Below, in pieces: positions 49,763 through 60,417 of a stretch of DNA of 64,000 nt. The notes below the pieces were generated by a model. The model had not been told where the DNA came from. It ran no database searches and was given only the letters and a program-made list of their open reading frames with translations. Source of the DNA: Clostridium sp. NkU-1. Its GTDB lineage: Bacteria; Bacillota_A; Clostridia; Lachnospirales; Lachnospiraceae. How positions within the stretch are numbered: position 1 is the first letter of the stretch; each line of letters opens with the position of its first letter. The DNA lies in NCBI GenBank assembly GCA_001312405.1, contig BBDR01000021.1:10396-74395 (forward strand), given 5' to 3'. Made by a program: the position numbers and the translations under genes.

Positions 49763-51254
49763 TTACTCCGGTTTTTTTCTCAATAAAAATGAGAAAAGAA
49801 GCAATATCCCCTGATTCTTTAAAGATATGACTTCTGTCAATGGGAATGCGTACATAAGCTCGCTTCCATAATATTCACCGGTCTTTCCTGGCATGGAAAC
49901 CTGATAAAGCATATCCTCATGGAGGCCCTGAAGCTTCAGCCGGAGCCAGCCTGCATTGGCCGGATTCAAAACCTGATAATAGGCAGCGACTGCCTGTTCT
50001 AAATCCTCCGACACTGTCATCCATGCCGTATCATTTCCTTCAAATGGACTTTTCAGCCGGTAAAACGTTCCCTGGTGCAAAAGCTTCCGGTACTTCTTAT
50101 AACATGCGATCTGCTGCTTTACCAGTTCTATTTCCCCGGGACTCCAGAGGCGTTATCCTGTGAATCTGATGGTTTGGAACCGCGGAGACATGGGCTCCGA
50201 TGCTGGATATAGGATAAACCATGGTGGTCCCGTACTGGATCTTTAACCGGTCCATGGCATCTGTATTGTCACTGCACCATGCCTGGGGAGCAAAGGAAAG
50301 CATTCCAGGGTCAAACCTGGCCCCTCCGCTGGCACAGGATTCAAACAGGATCTCAGGGAAATCCCTGGTAAGCCGGGCATACAGGTCATAGACTCCCAGA
50401 ATATATTTATGCATCACCATTCCCTGTCCGTCAGGGGAGGTTCCTCTGGAATAGCATTCTGTCAGATACCGGTTCATATCCCACTTAATATAAGAGATCC
50501 TTGCATTGGTAATGATTTCCTTCCTTGAAAAATCAAGGACATGCTGATTCCTGCTGGGCGTATCATAGCGGCCGGGAGCAGACCTCCACCTGGCCTAAAA
50601 AGCTTCCGCTGTACACAAGGCTGAAGCCATATACCTGGCCGCTTTTTTTCCGTAGCCTCTTTTCTTGCCAGGGCCAGGAATGGGTTATGCTCTGCGCTGC
50701 TGATCCCTCTCATGCTGTAGATGGACTGAATTCCCTGTTCCAGGGGACGTCTTTTCAAATATCTCTCCCTGGACCATGCCCCGGAAAGCTGGATCATCTC
50801 ATAATCGCAATCCGGCAGGTCAACCGCTCCGCTCATTGCCATCATGAGGACGATTTCCTCCCTGCCGTGATGGTCAAACCTGGCATGCCTTGTAAGTACC
50901 GGCAATTCTTCATAGATTGTATAGGAAAGGAGCAGATCCGTGTCCATCACATCATCATGAAGGGTGATCTCTAAGGTGGAAGCCTCCTTTTCCTCCTCCA
51001 CATAGGTGGCTGGAAGAGGCTCTATGGAACGTTTTCCCTCAAAAATGCAGTGGGACACATAGGTAAAGTTCGTGATCCTGCTGCCATTCTCCTGTCTGAC
51101 CGTGCAGGCACCATACCGGTAATCTCCTGTCCCCAATGCGTTTTCCATAGTGCAGATTTCCCAGCTGTCCATTGGCCATAATTTGAATGATATAACTCAC
51201 AGACCGGTTATACAGGTGAAACTCTTTTGCTTGTTCATGATAAATGATAGGCAT
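49763..51254 (-). pseudogene. Alpha-galactosidase, GH36, with three internal deletions
   Basis: Family GH36 hydrolyses alpha-1,6-galactosides such as melibiose and raffinose. The nucleophile motif YIKWDMNRYLTE and acid/base motif CSDNTDAMDRLKIQYGT are kept. About 230 residues are missing compared with the usual 730: after LHYGKRIG (about 35), after GFSLVYSGSFLGQVEV (about 180, including the usual DDGWFG and WFEPEMV substrate motifs), and after RITPLESRGN (about 25). Right-hand flanks are TGDYRYGAC, APGRYDTPSRNQHVLDF and EIELVKQQI. It cannot fold into a complete barrel. The start at 51254 follows AAAAGGAG. It heads the region downstream of the ABC importer genes. Confidence 0.75.
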
Positions 51255-51267
51255 AATTAGACTCCTT

Positions 51268-52098
51268 TTATAATTTTCCTCCTGATGTAGCAATTCCTTC
51301 TATAAACTGCTTCTGGAATATAAGATATATGATAATCATGGGAATACAGGCCAGTAAGGATGCTGCCATAAGCTCCGGATAGTTTGTTTCAAACTGTCCC
51401 TGCAGCTTTGCAAGGGCCGCAGACAAGGGCATGGTATTCTGCTCCGTGTTGACCACCAGAGGCCACATCAGCTCTTTAAATCCAAACAGCGCAGTAAAGA
51501 TGCCAAGAGCCACCATGGAAGATTTTGTAAGGGGGGCCATCACATAGAGAAAGGTCTGGCCGATATTGCAGCCGTCAAGCCTGGCCGCCTCCTCCAGGGA
51601 GGAGGGAAGTGCCATGTAGGCCTGCCTTAACAGGAAGGTTCCAAAGGCCGTCACAAGCCCCGGAAAAAGCAGGCCAAAGGAGGTGTTCAGCATTCCCAGC
51701 CTGCTCACCATTAAGTACTGTGGGATGATAAAGATCTGGGATGGCACCATCATCTGAAACAGAACCAGGGAAAATGTTAGATTCTTTCCCTTAAAGTGAA
51801 GGCGTCCAAAGGCATATCCCGCCATGGTTGCAGTGAGAACCGCACAAATGACACGTTCCACAATGAGCAAAAGAGTGTTCCAGTACAGCCTCAAAAAGTT
51901 CATCTTGCTCACTACCAAAAGAAATGCTTCCTTCCGCCATATCGTTGGAAAGATGATGAACGGATTCATCTGGGTGGCCTCTGATGTACTTTTAAAGGCG
52001 GTTAAAAACATCCACAAAAAGGGCACCAGCATGATGGCGGACCCTATGACAAGGATTAAGTAAATGATGCCTGATCTGATTTTTCTATTCTTATCCAT
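51268..52098 (-). CDS. ABC sugar transporter permease (MalG/CUT1 type)
   Basis: 276 residues, frame intact, six membrane segments. The ATPase-contact EAA loop reads LPSSLEEAARLDGCNIGQTF followed by LYVMAPL. The N-terminal segment is SGIIYLILVIGSAIMLVPFL. It pairs with the permease encoded directly upstream and the lipoprotein at 53122-54460 to import an oligosaccharide; neighbouring alpha-galactosidases suggest alpha-galactosides. No ATPase gene is present locally, so a shared MsmX-type ATPase elsewhere is likely. Confidence 0.92.
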   Translation of the reverse strand: MDKNRKIRSGIIYLILVIGSAIMLVPFLWMFLTAFKSTSEATQMNPFIIFPTIWRKEAFLLVVSKMNFLRLYWNTLLLIVERVICAVLTATMAGYAFGRLHFKGKNLTFSLVLFQMMVPSQIFIIPQYLMVSRLGMLNTSFGLLFPGLVTAFGTFLLRQAYMALPSSLEEAARLDGCNIGQTFLYVMAPLTKSSMVALGIFTALFGFKELMWPLVVNTEQNTMPLSAALAKLQGQFETNYPELMAASLLACIPMIIIYLIFQKQFIEGIATSGGKL

Positions 52099-52110
52099 AG
52101 TTCTCCTTTC

Positions 52111-53016
52111 CTAGCTATAGTTCACCCATTTTTTCTGGCAGAACATCTGGATCACCGTTATCAGAAGGATGACCAGAAGCAGCAGCATGACAATGGATGA
52201 GCGTATCCCTTGTTTCCTTCAATAAAAGAATATTTATAGAAAAGATACACCAGGGACTGGGTCTTTCCCAGGGCCGGATTGCTTCTTCCCATCATCATAT
52301 AGATGCTGTCAAACACCTGCATGGCTCCTATGACTCTTGTCACGGTCACAAAAAAACATGGTAGGTGATATTAAAGGCAATGTAATCGTAAAAAACTGGC
52401 TGATGCCATCCGCCCCGTCAATCTGCGCTGCCTCATAATAATCACGGGGTATTTCCTGAAGGCCTGCAAAAAACAGCACCATATTGTAACCAATCACGGA
52501 CCAGATTCCTACAACAGCAACGGAGATGAAGGCAATATTGGGATTGGATATCCAGTTTACCCCGGAAAGGCCCATTCCCCGCAGGATATGGTTAAGCAGC
52601 CCGAACTCCGAGTTATAAAGCCATCTCCAGACCATTGCCACCGCAGCTGGAGCTGCCACCATGGGCAGGAAATAAATGGTCCGCCATATCGAGCGGCCCC
52701 GGATCTTTCCGTTTAAAAAGACAGCTATTATAAGGGCAATGGCAATGGAAAAGGGGACCTCCACCAAGGCATATTTACATGTATTCCACAAAGCCTGCCA
52801 TACCGTCCCATCACTGAAAAGCTGACCGTAATTGTCAAGTCCAATAAATACGTTGCCTTTGCCAAAAGCCCCCGTTTTAAAAAGGCTCTGATAAATGGTC
52901 TGGAAAATGGGGATGATGTTTAAAATAATAAGACCCGCCATGGTGGGAAGCAAAAACATCCACCCCCATAAAAATTCGCTTCTCTCCCGCCTTGATACCT
53001 TTGATTTTCTATTCAT
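52111..53016 (-). CDS. ABC sugar transporter permease (MalF/CUT1 type)
   Basis: About 301 residues with six membrane segments. FLWGWMFLLPTMAGLIILNI begins helix 1; the EAA loop reads IPRDYYEAAQIDGADGISQF followed by FTITLPLISP. Frameshifts near 52345 and 52200; the natural end is QMFCQKKWVNYS with the stop at 52111. Its gene ends 12 nt before the second permease and starts about 105 nt after the binding-protein gene. Confidence 0.9.
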
Positions 53017-53040
53017 GCAGACCCTCCGTATTTCTTTGTC

Positions 53041-53063
53041 AAGCGGATATCCGCAATCCGCTT
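53041..53063. repeat. Dispersed palindromic repeat, family C, copy 2
   Basis: AAGCGGAT...ATCCGCTT with a 7-nt loop, in the gap between binding-protein and permease genes; relative of the element at 27658-27680. It may act as an mRNA-stabilising or attenuating stem that raises binding-protein levels over permeases. Confidence 0.6.
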
Positions 53064-53121
53064 CACTGCTTGATCCGGTTAAAAAGGGAGGCGCTTAAAA
53101 AGCCTGCCTCCCCAGCCCCTC

Positions 53122-54460
53122 TTATTCTTGTGCCAGCATAGCATTCATTTCCTGAGTAATATCCTTGCAGACATCCTCCACGCTCTTGGCTCCGGTCCAC
53201 GCATCAATCAATTTTTCACCGATCATATTGTTCCACGCAACCGTTGATTTCGAGTAGGGCCTGATGACCAGGTCACTCATCATATCCAAGTATGCCTGAA
53301 GGTTAAAGCCTGAATATGCCTTTATCCAGTTATCCGTTGTTCCTTCATAGGCAGAAATAACGATTCCAAGGTCAGACTGCTTTTGCTGAGCTTCCTTTGA
53401 TCCCATATACTCGATGAGCTTCCATGCTTCCTCAGGCATACTGGTATTGGCGGAAGCCGCCCAGCCCAGTCCATTATAAATGGAGATTCTCTTTCCAGAA
53501 GCCCCATCCTTTGGAAGGAGTGCAATGTCCCCGTTTGCTTTTACGTAATCATTATTGCAAAGCTCCGGAAGCATCCAGGAGCCCATTGTGACCATGGCTA
53601 CCTTGCCAGCTTCAAACAAAGCCTCCTCTGTATTTTCTGCCATCACCTCATATGGCGGTGCATATCCCTCTTTCATCAGGTCGGTTATAAAGGTTAAGGC
53701 TTTGATGGTTCCCGGCTGGTCAAATCCGGAGGATTTCTTATCATTGCTGATCACATAACCGCCCATATCATAAACAATATTGTTCCAGCCTGCCTGGTCA
53801 TTGGTGGGCCTTAAAGCAAATCCATACTGGCTTCCGTCCTCTTTGGTCAGTTTTTTTGGCTGCCTCTGCAAAATCATCCCAGGTCCAATCTTTGTCGGGA
53901 TAGGGGATTCCTGCTTCATCAAACATGGTTTTGTTGTACCAGAGCGCGATGGTATCAATATCCTTTGGCACCGCATACTCCTTTGTGCCTTCCCAATTAT
54001 AGATCTGCACAATGTCTTCTGGAAATTTATCCATTTCCAGCGTCTTGCTTTCCTTGATCCGGTCCGTTAAGTCCAAAAGCATTTCGTATTCGGAATACCT
54101 TGCGATTTCATTGGAATGCATCCAGAAAACATCGGGAAGAGATCCGCCGGTTGCCCCTGCTTCCAGCATGGTCCAGTACTGCTCCCATGGGGTTACCTGA
54201 ATCTGTGTCTTAATTCCGGTTTCCTTTGTAAAGTCCTTCATGATCTCCGTAAGTCCCGGCTCCTGGTTCTTGTCCCAGATTGCAACCGTCAGGGTCCCCT
54301 TGGCACCGGTATTTCCCGATTCACCGGAGCTTTCCGCCGCCTGTGCTGTTTCTCCTGAGCTTACAGGGGCAGTTCCACTCCCGGCCTTGCTCCCGCAGCC
54401 CGCCAGTGCTGCTGCCATAACTGCTGCCATCGCTGCTGTCAACCACCATTTGCGTTTCAT
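53122..54460 (-). CDS. ABC sugar-binding lipoprotein (family 1 extracellular solute-binding)
   Basis: Exported lipoprotein of about 446 residues: signal peptide and lipobox MAAVMAAALAGCGS, a Ser/Gly/Ala linker, then a type I solute-binding fold with LTVAIWDKNQEPGLTEIMKD, LPDVFWMHSNEIARY, DTIALWYNKTMFDEAGIPYP and GLGWAASANTSMPEEAWKLI. A frameshift near 53850 (TTTTTTTG run) splits it. First gene of the importer operon; probable substrate alpha-galactosides, inferred only from context. Confidence 0.9.
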
Positions 54461-54614
54461 TTTGTTACCTCCCTTTAATTAGTCAGTTTATATAGTTAAA
54501 ACTGAGTTTATAGCCATTCTTTGTGTAATTTTTCACTGCTTATTGCTGATTATAAACTATTTTTTATCTACATTACATAGACTAATGTGACAGGTACATG
54601 GTGTTTTGTTATAT

Positions 54615-55412
54615 TTACCGAACCTCTTCTCTCATCTTCTTCCGATATTGGAGAGGGGATTCTCCTTCCGTCTGAAGGAAGCTTTTGCAGAATACCGAGG
54701 CATCATGAAAGCCGCAGGATAAACCGGTTTCCGTTACGCTGAGGCCCGTATCCTCTAACAGGCGCTTTGCCTCCATGATACGGTAGGCCGTTAAATACTG
54801 TTTTGGCGAAATTCCCTTATATTTTATAAAAAGCCTGTACAGGTAGGTCCGGTCGATCCCCACATATTTTGCCACATCTCCGATCTGAATGGGATAACTG
54901 TAATTATGGCGTATATACGATTCCGCCCTGGATAAATAACTCTGCTCATACTCTCCCACTTCCTTTCCCCGTTTAGGGAGCCTGGAAAACAGCAGATAAA
55001 GATGCCCCGTCATCTCATCCATATGATGTCCGCCGTTTTGAAAGGTGGTCACCAGCCGTTCCATATCGGTCCGCCATTCAGCCCCTTCATCAAAGTGGTA
55101 AACATACCCGCTTTCCTCCTGCCGGTACTCACTTAAAAGCCGTTCTGCCTCAGTCCCTGCAAAAGCCGCCCAGGCATATTCCCATGGCTCGTCCTTATCT
55201 GCCTGATAATAAGTGACCTCCTGAGGCTTAATTAAAAATGCATCTCCCTCCTTTAAGACATATTCCTCGCCTCCCGTCCGATAGATTCCCTTTCCCCGGA
55301 GTATTACGTGCATCAGGTAATGCTTCCGGATCGCAGGTCCGAAAAAATGTCCTGATGAACACTGTTCACGCCCGCAGTAATAAATAGTCAGTGCCCGTAC
55401 CCAATGATTCAT
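54615..55412 (-). CDS. AraC-family transcriptional regulator (cupin + HTH)
   Basis: The N-terminal cupin sugar-sensing domain (FGPAIRKHYLMHVILRGKGI, EGDAFLIKPQEVTYYQADKD) is followed by a double HTH: IQIGDVAKYVGIDRTYLYRL and LSVTETGLSCGFHDASVFCK, ending ESPLQYRKKMREEV. 265 residues from the ATG at 55412, which has TGGAGGG upstream; a longer start at 55454 lacks a site. It is encoded between the importer operon and the divergent GH4 gene, so it probably activates both. Confidence 0.9.
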   Translation of the reverse strand: MNHWVRALTIYYCGREQCSSGHFFGPAIRKHYLMHVILRGKGIYRTGGEEYVLKEGDAFLIKPQEVTYYQADKDEPWEYAWAAFAGTEAERLLSEYRQEESGYVYHFDEGAEWRTDMERLVTTFQNGGHHMDEMTGHLYLLFSRLPKRGKEVGEYEQSYLSRAESYIRHNYSYPIQIGDVAKYVGIDRTYLYRLFIKYKGISPKQYLTAYRIMEAKRLLEDTGLSVTETGLSCGFHDASVFCKSFLQTEGESPLQYRKKMREEVR

Positions 55413-55530
55413 GCTTAACCCTCCATTCAACAAAACGACAATTTTATGAAACAAACATCCTATCTTTTTTCCTGCTGCAATTATACAATATCCTCATCAG
55501 ACAGACAAGAAAAAGCAAGGAGGAAGGAAC

Positions 55531-56853
55531 ATGGTAAAAATAACATTTATGGGGGCAGGAAGCACGATATTTGCTAGAAATGTCTTAGGTGACTGCATGT
55601 GCACTCCGGTGCTCCGGGACGCCAGGATCGCTCTTTACGACATTGACCCGGCCCGCCTTTCGGATTCGGAGCTCATTCTGAATGCAATCAACAAAAATGT
55701 AAATCAGGGACGGGCTGAAATAAAAACTTATCTGGGAGAGGAAAACCGGAAGGAAGCCCTGTCCGGCGCCACCTTTGTGGTGAACGCCATTCAGGTGGGG
55801 GGATACGATCCCTGTACCATAACTGACTTTGAAATCCCTAAAAAGTACGGCTTAAAGCAGACCATCGCGGATACCCTGGGAATCGGCGGCATCATGCGGG
55901 GCTTAAGGACCATTCCCGTTATGGAGGATTTTGCCAGAGATATGGAACAGGTTTGTCCGGATGCTTACTTCTTAAATTATACCAATCCCATGGCTATCTT
56001 AACTGGATACATGCAGCGCTATACGTCCATTAAAACCATTGGCTTATGCCACAGCGTCCAGGTATGCTCAGAAACCTTATTAAAGGGACTTGATATGGAG
56101 GATAAGCTGGACGGGCGGACAGAATTAATCGCAGGAATCAACCATATGGCCTGGCTCTTAAAGCTCCATGACAGGGATGGAAACGACCTTTACCCCGTCA
56201 TCCGCCAAAAAGCCCTTGAGAAAAACCAGACAGAAAAACACAAAGATATGGTCCGCTTTGAATACATCAATCATTTGGGCTATTATTGTACGGAATCCAG
56301 CGAACACAATGCGGAATACAATCCATTATTCATAAAAGCCAGATACCCGGAAATGATCGAAGAATTCCAGATTCCCTTAGATGAGTATCCGAGGCGCTGT
56401 ATCAAGCAGATCAACGAATGGGAGGAAGAAAAGAACTCTATTCTAAACAACGGCCAGATCACCCATGAACGTTCTCATGAATACGCTTCCTATATTATGG
56501 AAGCGATTCTGACCAATAAGCCTTACAAAATCGGGGCAAGTGTATTAAACCATGGGCTGATCGATAATCTTCCTGCCGACGCCTGCGTAGAGGTTCCCTG
56601 TCTGGTAGACGGAAGCGGAATCACTCCCTGCCATGTGGGACGCATTCCTACCCAGCTGGCAGCCATGAACATAACAAACATAAATCCCCAGCTTCTCACC
56701 ATAGAAGCAGCCCGTAACAGAGATATAAAAACCATTTACCAGGCAGCCATGCTGGATCCTCACACCGCTGCCGAACTGAACATAAAAGATATCCGTGCTA
56801 TGGTGGATGAGCTCATTGCTGCCCATGGCAGCTACATGAAAATGTACCATTAA
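55531..56853 (+). CDS. melA: Alpha-galactosidase, glycoside hydrolase family 4 (MelA type)
   Basis: NAD+- and Mn2+-dependent intracellular alpha-galactosidase that works by oxidation at C3. 440 residues, frame intact. Rossmann start KITFMGAGSTIFARNVLGD; NAD/metal residues in YFLNYTNPMAILTGYM, the Cys-His pair in TIGLCHSVQVCSETL, and ELIAGINHMAWLLKL. The start at 55531 follows AAGGAGGAAGGAAC. With the GH36 gene damaged, this is the locus's only intact alpha-galactosidase. An alpha-glucuronidase or 6-phospho-glucosidase specificity is less likely from the sequence. Confidence 0.88.
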   Translation: MVKITFMGAGSTIFARNVLGDCMCTPVLRDARIALYDIDPARLSDSELILNAINKNVNQGRAEIKTYLGEENRKEALSGATFVVNAIQVGGYDPCTITDFEIPKKYGLKQTIADTLGIGGIMRGLRTIPVMEDFARDMEQVCPDAYFLNYTNPMAILTGYMQRYTSIKTIGLCHSVQVCSETLLKGLDMEDKLDGRTELIAGINHMAWLLKLHDRDGNDLYPVIRQKALEKNQTEKHKDMVRFEYINHLGYYCTESSEHNAEYNPLFIKARYPEMIEEFQIPLDEYPRRCIKQINEWEEEKNSILNNGQITHERSHEYASYIMEAILTNKPYKIGASVLNHGLIDNLPADACVEVPCLVDGSGITPCHVGRIPTQLAAMNITNINPQLLTIEAARNRDIKTIYQAAMLDPHTAAELNIKDIRAMVDELIAAHGSYMKMYH

Positions 56854-56977
56854 CAGAATCTCCCGGAAATAGTCATTTGCAAGCTGCGCTTAATATCTGT
56901 ATACTTGACCCTATCAAACATCCTAATGAAAGCGGATCGTCTGACAGGGTCTTTCACCATTTTGAGGGGGTATATAT

Positions 56978-57850
56978 TTGAGTGAAAAACAGACAACTTA
57001 TAAGAATGTAGCCGGGTTCCGCTGCTTAAGGAACATCAAACGGCAGACCAATGATCTGTACCTGGTCCACTGCGGAATTCAGCAGTGTCCTCCGGGATAC
57101 ACATACGATCACAAGATTCCAAATGAATATCACCTGCACTTTGTGATGGGCGGCGCAGGGTCACTGGAAGTTAGTGGAAAACGGTATGATTTAAAAACCG
57201 ATGACATCTTTCTCATTCCCAAGGGCCATCCCGTTCTTTACAATGCGGACTGTAAAAATCCCTGGGAATACATGTGGATCACCTTTGACGGAGAAATGGC
57301 GGAAGCTTATTTAAGCTATGCAGGCCTGTCCCCGCAGCTCCCGGCCATCCATTCCCAGATTCCCAATCAGCTTTATTTTCCCATGATACACAAAATACTG
57401 GATACCAGCGAGCTGACCTTTGCCAATGAAATCAAGCGGGTGGGATACCTATACGAAATACTGTCCACCCTGATCGAAATGCAGAATACCATAAGAACCA
57501 TTAAAAAGAACCAGCACGACTATTCCATCGATACTTATGTAGATTATGCCCTTCAGTATATTAAGCTGAACTATGATCACATCAAGGTCCAGGACATCGC
57601 AGACTACATTGGGATCAACCGCTCCTATTTAACCTCAATCTTCAAAAAGCAGCTTCACGTTTCACCTCAGGAATACTTAATGAGGTTCCGGCTTAACATT
57701 GCAGCCCACCAGCTTTCCACCACATCCTTATCCATTCAGGAAATCGCCACTGGCATCGGATATCATAACCCTTTAACCTTTTCCAAAATATTCAAGCAGG
57801 AATTTGGCGTCAGCCCCAGGCATTACAGGGAAGAAAAACGGCAGCCATAA
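56978..57850 (+). CDS. AraC-family transcriptional regulator
   Basis: 290 residues from a TTG at 56978 preceded by GAGGGGG. Cupin domain: YDHKIPNEYHLHFVMGGAGS, DDIFLIPKGHPVLYNADCKN. HTH region: IKVQDIADYIGINRSYLTSI and LSIQEIATGIGYHNPLTFSK, ending GVSPRHYREEKR. The same architecture as the regulator at 54615-55412 but clearly different sequence. It follows the GH4 gene on the same strand with a 124-nt gap, so it may be a second regulator of the galactoside locus. Confidence 0.9.
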   Translation: MSEKQTTYKNVAGFRCLRNIKRQTNDLYLVHCGIQQCPPGYTYDHKIPNEYHLHFVMGGAGSLEVSGKRYDLKTDDIFLIPKGHPVLYNADCKNPWEYMWITFDGEMAEAYLSYAGLSPQLPAIHSQIPNQLYFPMIHKILDTSELTFANEIKRVGYLYEILSTLIEMQNTIRTIKKNQHDYSIDTYVDYALQYIKLNYDHIKVQDIADYIGINRSYLTSIFKKQLHVSPQEYLMRFRLNIAAHQLSTTSLSIQEIATGIGYHNPLTFSKIFKQEFGVSPRHYREEKRQP

Positions 57851-57855
57851 AAAAA

Positions 57856-57885
57856 CAGGAGCTAGTCCTAAAGGACTGCCTCCTG
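57856..57885 (-). terminator. Terminator after the DUF1858 gene (shared with araC)
   Basis: CAGGAG..AGTCCT-AAA-GGACT..CTCCTG stem; the minus-strand reading runs into T7. It lies between convergent genes. Confidence 0.85.
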
Positions 57886-57894
57886 CAACATATT

Positions 57895-58095
57895 CTATTT
57901 GTCTGCTAACACTTCATTAATCTGGGAAACCAGAACATCACAGTCTATTCCATGAACCTGGCAGGCTTCCTCCAGGGACTCACCCTGAGATGCCGGACAA
58001 CCGAGGCAATGCATACCTGCACGCATTAACATAGGTGCAATGTTCTCGTCCATTTCAAGCAATGCGCCTATTAACATATCCTTTTGGATCTGCAT
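57895..58095 (-). CDS. DUF1858 redox-disulfide domain protein
   Basis: 66 residues. [20 protein letters not shown] followed by [20 protein letters not shown] and [11 protein letters not shown]: the Cys-x-x-Cys with Gly between (CLGC) is the signature of the small hybrid-cluster-associated disulfide domain. The start at 58095 follows AAGGAGG. It is divergent from the pyruvate formate-lyase operon, consistent with an anaerobic redox role; the partner is unknown. Confidence 0.85.
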   Translation of the reverse strand: MQIQKDMLIGALLEMDENIAPMLMRAGMHCLGCPASQGESLEEACQVHGIDCDVLVSQINEVLADK

Positions 58096-58227
58096 CTTGT
58101 GTTCCTCCTTAAAAAAATTGTACTTACTGTCTTTATAATATAATACTTTTCCTTCTGATTAGCAAGGACTAAATTCTATTTTTTTCATTCATATTCCCTT
58201 CTGATGGTTTTTCTCAATTAGGAACCT

Positions 58228-58255
58228 TGACATTGTATACAGTATTATGTATAAT
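58228..58255 (+). promoter_or_regulatory. Consensus sigma-A promoter of the pfl operon
   Basis: TTGACA (58228-58233), exactly 17 bases, TATAAT (58250-58255): a perfect match to both hexamers. The expected transcription start is about 58262, leaving an 86-nt leader before the pfl ATG. Confidence 0.88.
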
Positions 58256-58257
58256 AC

Positions 58258-58280
58258 ATTCATACAAAGATTGTATGAAT
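58258..58280. promoter_or_regulatory. Perfect palindromic operator at the pfl transcription start
   Basis: ATTCATACAA-AGA-TTGTATGAAT, two perfect 10-bp arms, overlapping the predicted +1 site. Position suits a repressor that blocks an otherwise very strong promoter. It does not resemble the Rex consensus (TTGTTAA..TTAACAA). Confidence 0.7.
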
Positions 58281-58347
58281 TATAATCTTTGACGGCACTC
58301 ATTTATAACTTACACTTATACAGTTAGATTTCACGGAGGTAAAAACT

Positions 58348-60405
58348 ATGAGAACAGAATGGAGAGCTTTTACAGGCGGTGTTTGGGAACGGGAGATCAA
58401 CGTCAGGGACTTTATACAGAAAAATTACACTCCTTATGACGGCGATGATTCTTTTCTTGCCGGACCGACCACAGCAACAAACGCTCTTTGGGCGCAGGTT
58501 ATGGACTTATCCAAACAGGAACGGGAAGCCGGCGGCGTGTTGGATATGGATATAAAGACCATTTCCAACATCACCTCCACGGACCGGGATATTTAGATAA
58601 AGATAAAGAAACAATCGTAGGTTTTCAGACCGATAAGCCTTTCAAACGCTCTTTACACCTTACGGCGGCATCCGTATGGCAGAAAAAGCCTGTGCAGATA
58701 ATGGTTATACCATTGATCCTGAAGTTAAGAAATTTTTTTACGGTTCACAGAAAGACACACAATGCCGGCGTTTTTGATGCTTATACCCAGGAAATGCGCG
58801 ACTGCCGTTCCAACCATATCATCACAGGCCTTCCGGATGCATATGGCCGCGGACGTATCATCGGAGATTACCGCCGGGTGGCCCTTTACGGCATTGACCG
58901 CCTGATCGCAGATAAGGAAGAGCAGAAGGATACAACACGTACTACCATGTACTCTGACGTGATCCGGGAAAGAGAAGAGCTTTCTGAGCAGATCCGCGCC
59001 CTTAAGGAATTAAAGGAGCTGGGAAGCATCTATGGCTTTGATATTTCAAAACCGGCCGCTAACGTAGAAGAGGCGATCCAGTGGCTGTATTTTGCCTACC
59101 TCGCCGCTGTCAAGGAACAAAACGGAGCAGCCATGTCCTTAGGCCGCACCTCCACCTTTATTGATGTTTATGCACAGAGAGATTTAGAAGAAGGAACCTT
59201 TACCGAGGAACAGATTCAGGAGTTTGTAGATCATTTCATCATGAAGCTTCGTCTGGTAAAATTCGCCCGTACTCCGGAATACAATGAGCTGTTCTCCGGC
59301 GATCCTACCTGGGTAACAGAATCCATAGGAGGAGTCGGCATCGACGGACGCCATCTGGTGACCAAGACTTCCTTCCGCTACCTCCACACCCTTACTAATC
59401 TGGGAACAGCTCCTGAGCCAAACTTAACTGTGCTGTGGTCCACAAAGCTTCCGGAAAACTTTAAGCGCTTCTGCGCCAGAACCTCCATTGAATCCTCTTC
59501 CATTCAGTATGAGAACGATGATCTGATGAGAGTGACACACGGAGATGATTATGCCATTGCCTGCTGTGTATCTTCCATGAGAGTTGGTAAGGAAATGCAG
59601 CTCTTCGGCGCAAGGGCCAATCTTGCAAAATGCCTGTTATATGCTATTAACGGCGGCATTGATGAAGTCACCAAAAAACAGGTCGGCCCCAAATACCGCC
59701 CCATCACTTCCGAGTACCTGGAATATGAAGAGGTTATGGCTGCTATAAGGATATGATGAACTGGCTTGCAAGGTTTATGTAAACACCTTGAACGTCATCC
59801 ACTATATGCATGACAAATACAGCTATGAGCGTATTCAGATGGCTCTTCACGATAAAAAGGTAACCCGTTGGTTCGCAACCGGTATTGCAGGACTTTCCGT
59901 AGTGGCTGACTCCTTATCCGCCATCAAATATGCCAAGGTTAAGACCGTACGGGATGAAAACGGAATCGTGACCGATTACATCGTAGAAGGAGACTTCCCC
60001 AAATACGGCAATAACGATGACCGGGTAGACATGATCGCAAACGAACTGGTTCACACCTTTATGAACTATGTAAAAGGAAACCACACTTACCGCGGCGGCA
60101 TTCCAACCACCTCCATCTTGACAATCACTTCCAACGTCGTATATGGTAAGAATACAGGAGCAACTCCTGACGGACGTAAGAAGGGCGAAGCCTTTGCACC
60201 TGGCGCAAACCCAATGCACCTCAGGGATACTCACGGTGCTGTCGCTTCCCTGGCATCAGTTGCAAAGCTTCCGTTCAGAGATGCCCAGGATGGGATATCC
60301 AATACCTTCTCCATCGTACCGGGAGCCCTTGGTAAAGAAGATCAGATCTTTACAGGAGATTTAGAGGTGGATTTAGAGCTGGCTCTTAGCGAAGACCAGA
60401 AATAA
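58348..60405 (+). CDS. pflB: Pyruvate formate-lyase body, without its glycyl-radical C-terminus
   Basis: Catalyses pyruvate + CoA to acetyl-CoA + formate. Start at 58348 ([14 protein letters not shown]) after CACGGAGG. Characteristic segments: [60 protein letters not shown], the catalytic Cys-Cys in [20 protein letters not shown], and [20 protein letters not shown]. The ORF ends after [20 protein letters not shown] and a short acidic tail (LALSEDQK), exactly where a usual PFL would start its RVSGYAV glycyl-radical segment; that piece is encoded by the gene at 60709. Frameshifts near 58590, 58680 and 59750. About 686 residues. Confidence 0.9.
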
Positions 60406-60417
60406 GGAGTGGTTATT

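Noticed and set aside
58348..60405. pflB as a decayed gene because of three frame breaks
   Set aside because: Every break is one base and all catalytic segments are present; the same error type affects neighbouring essential genes.
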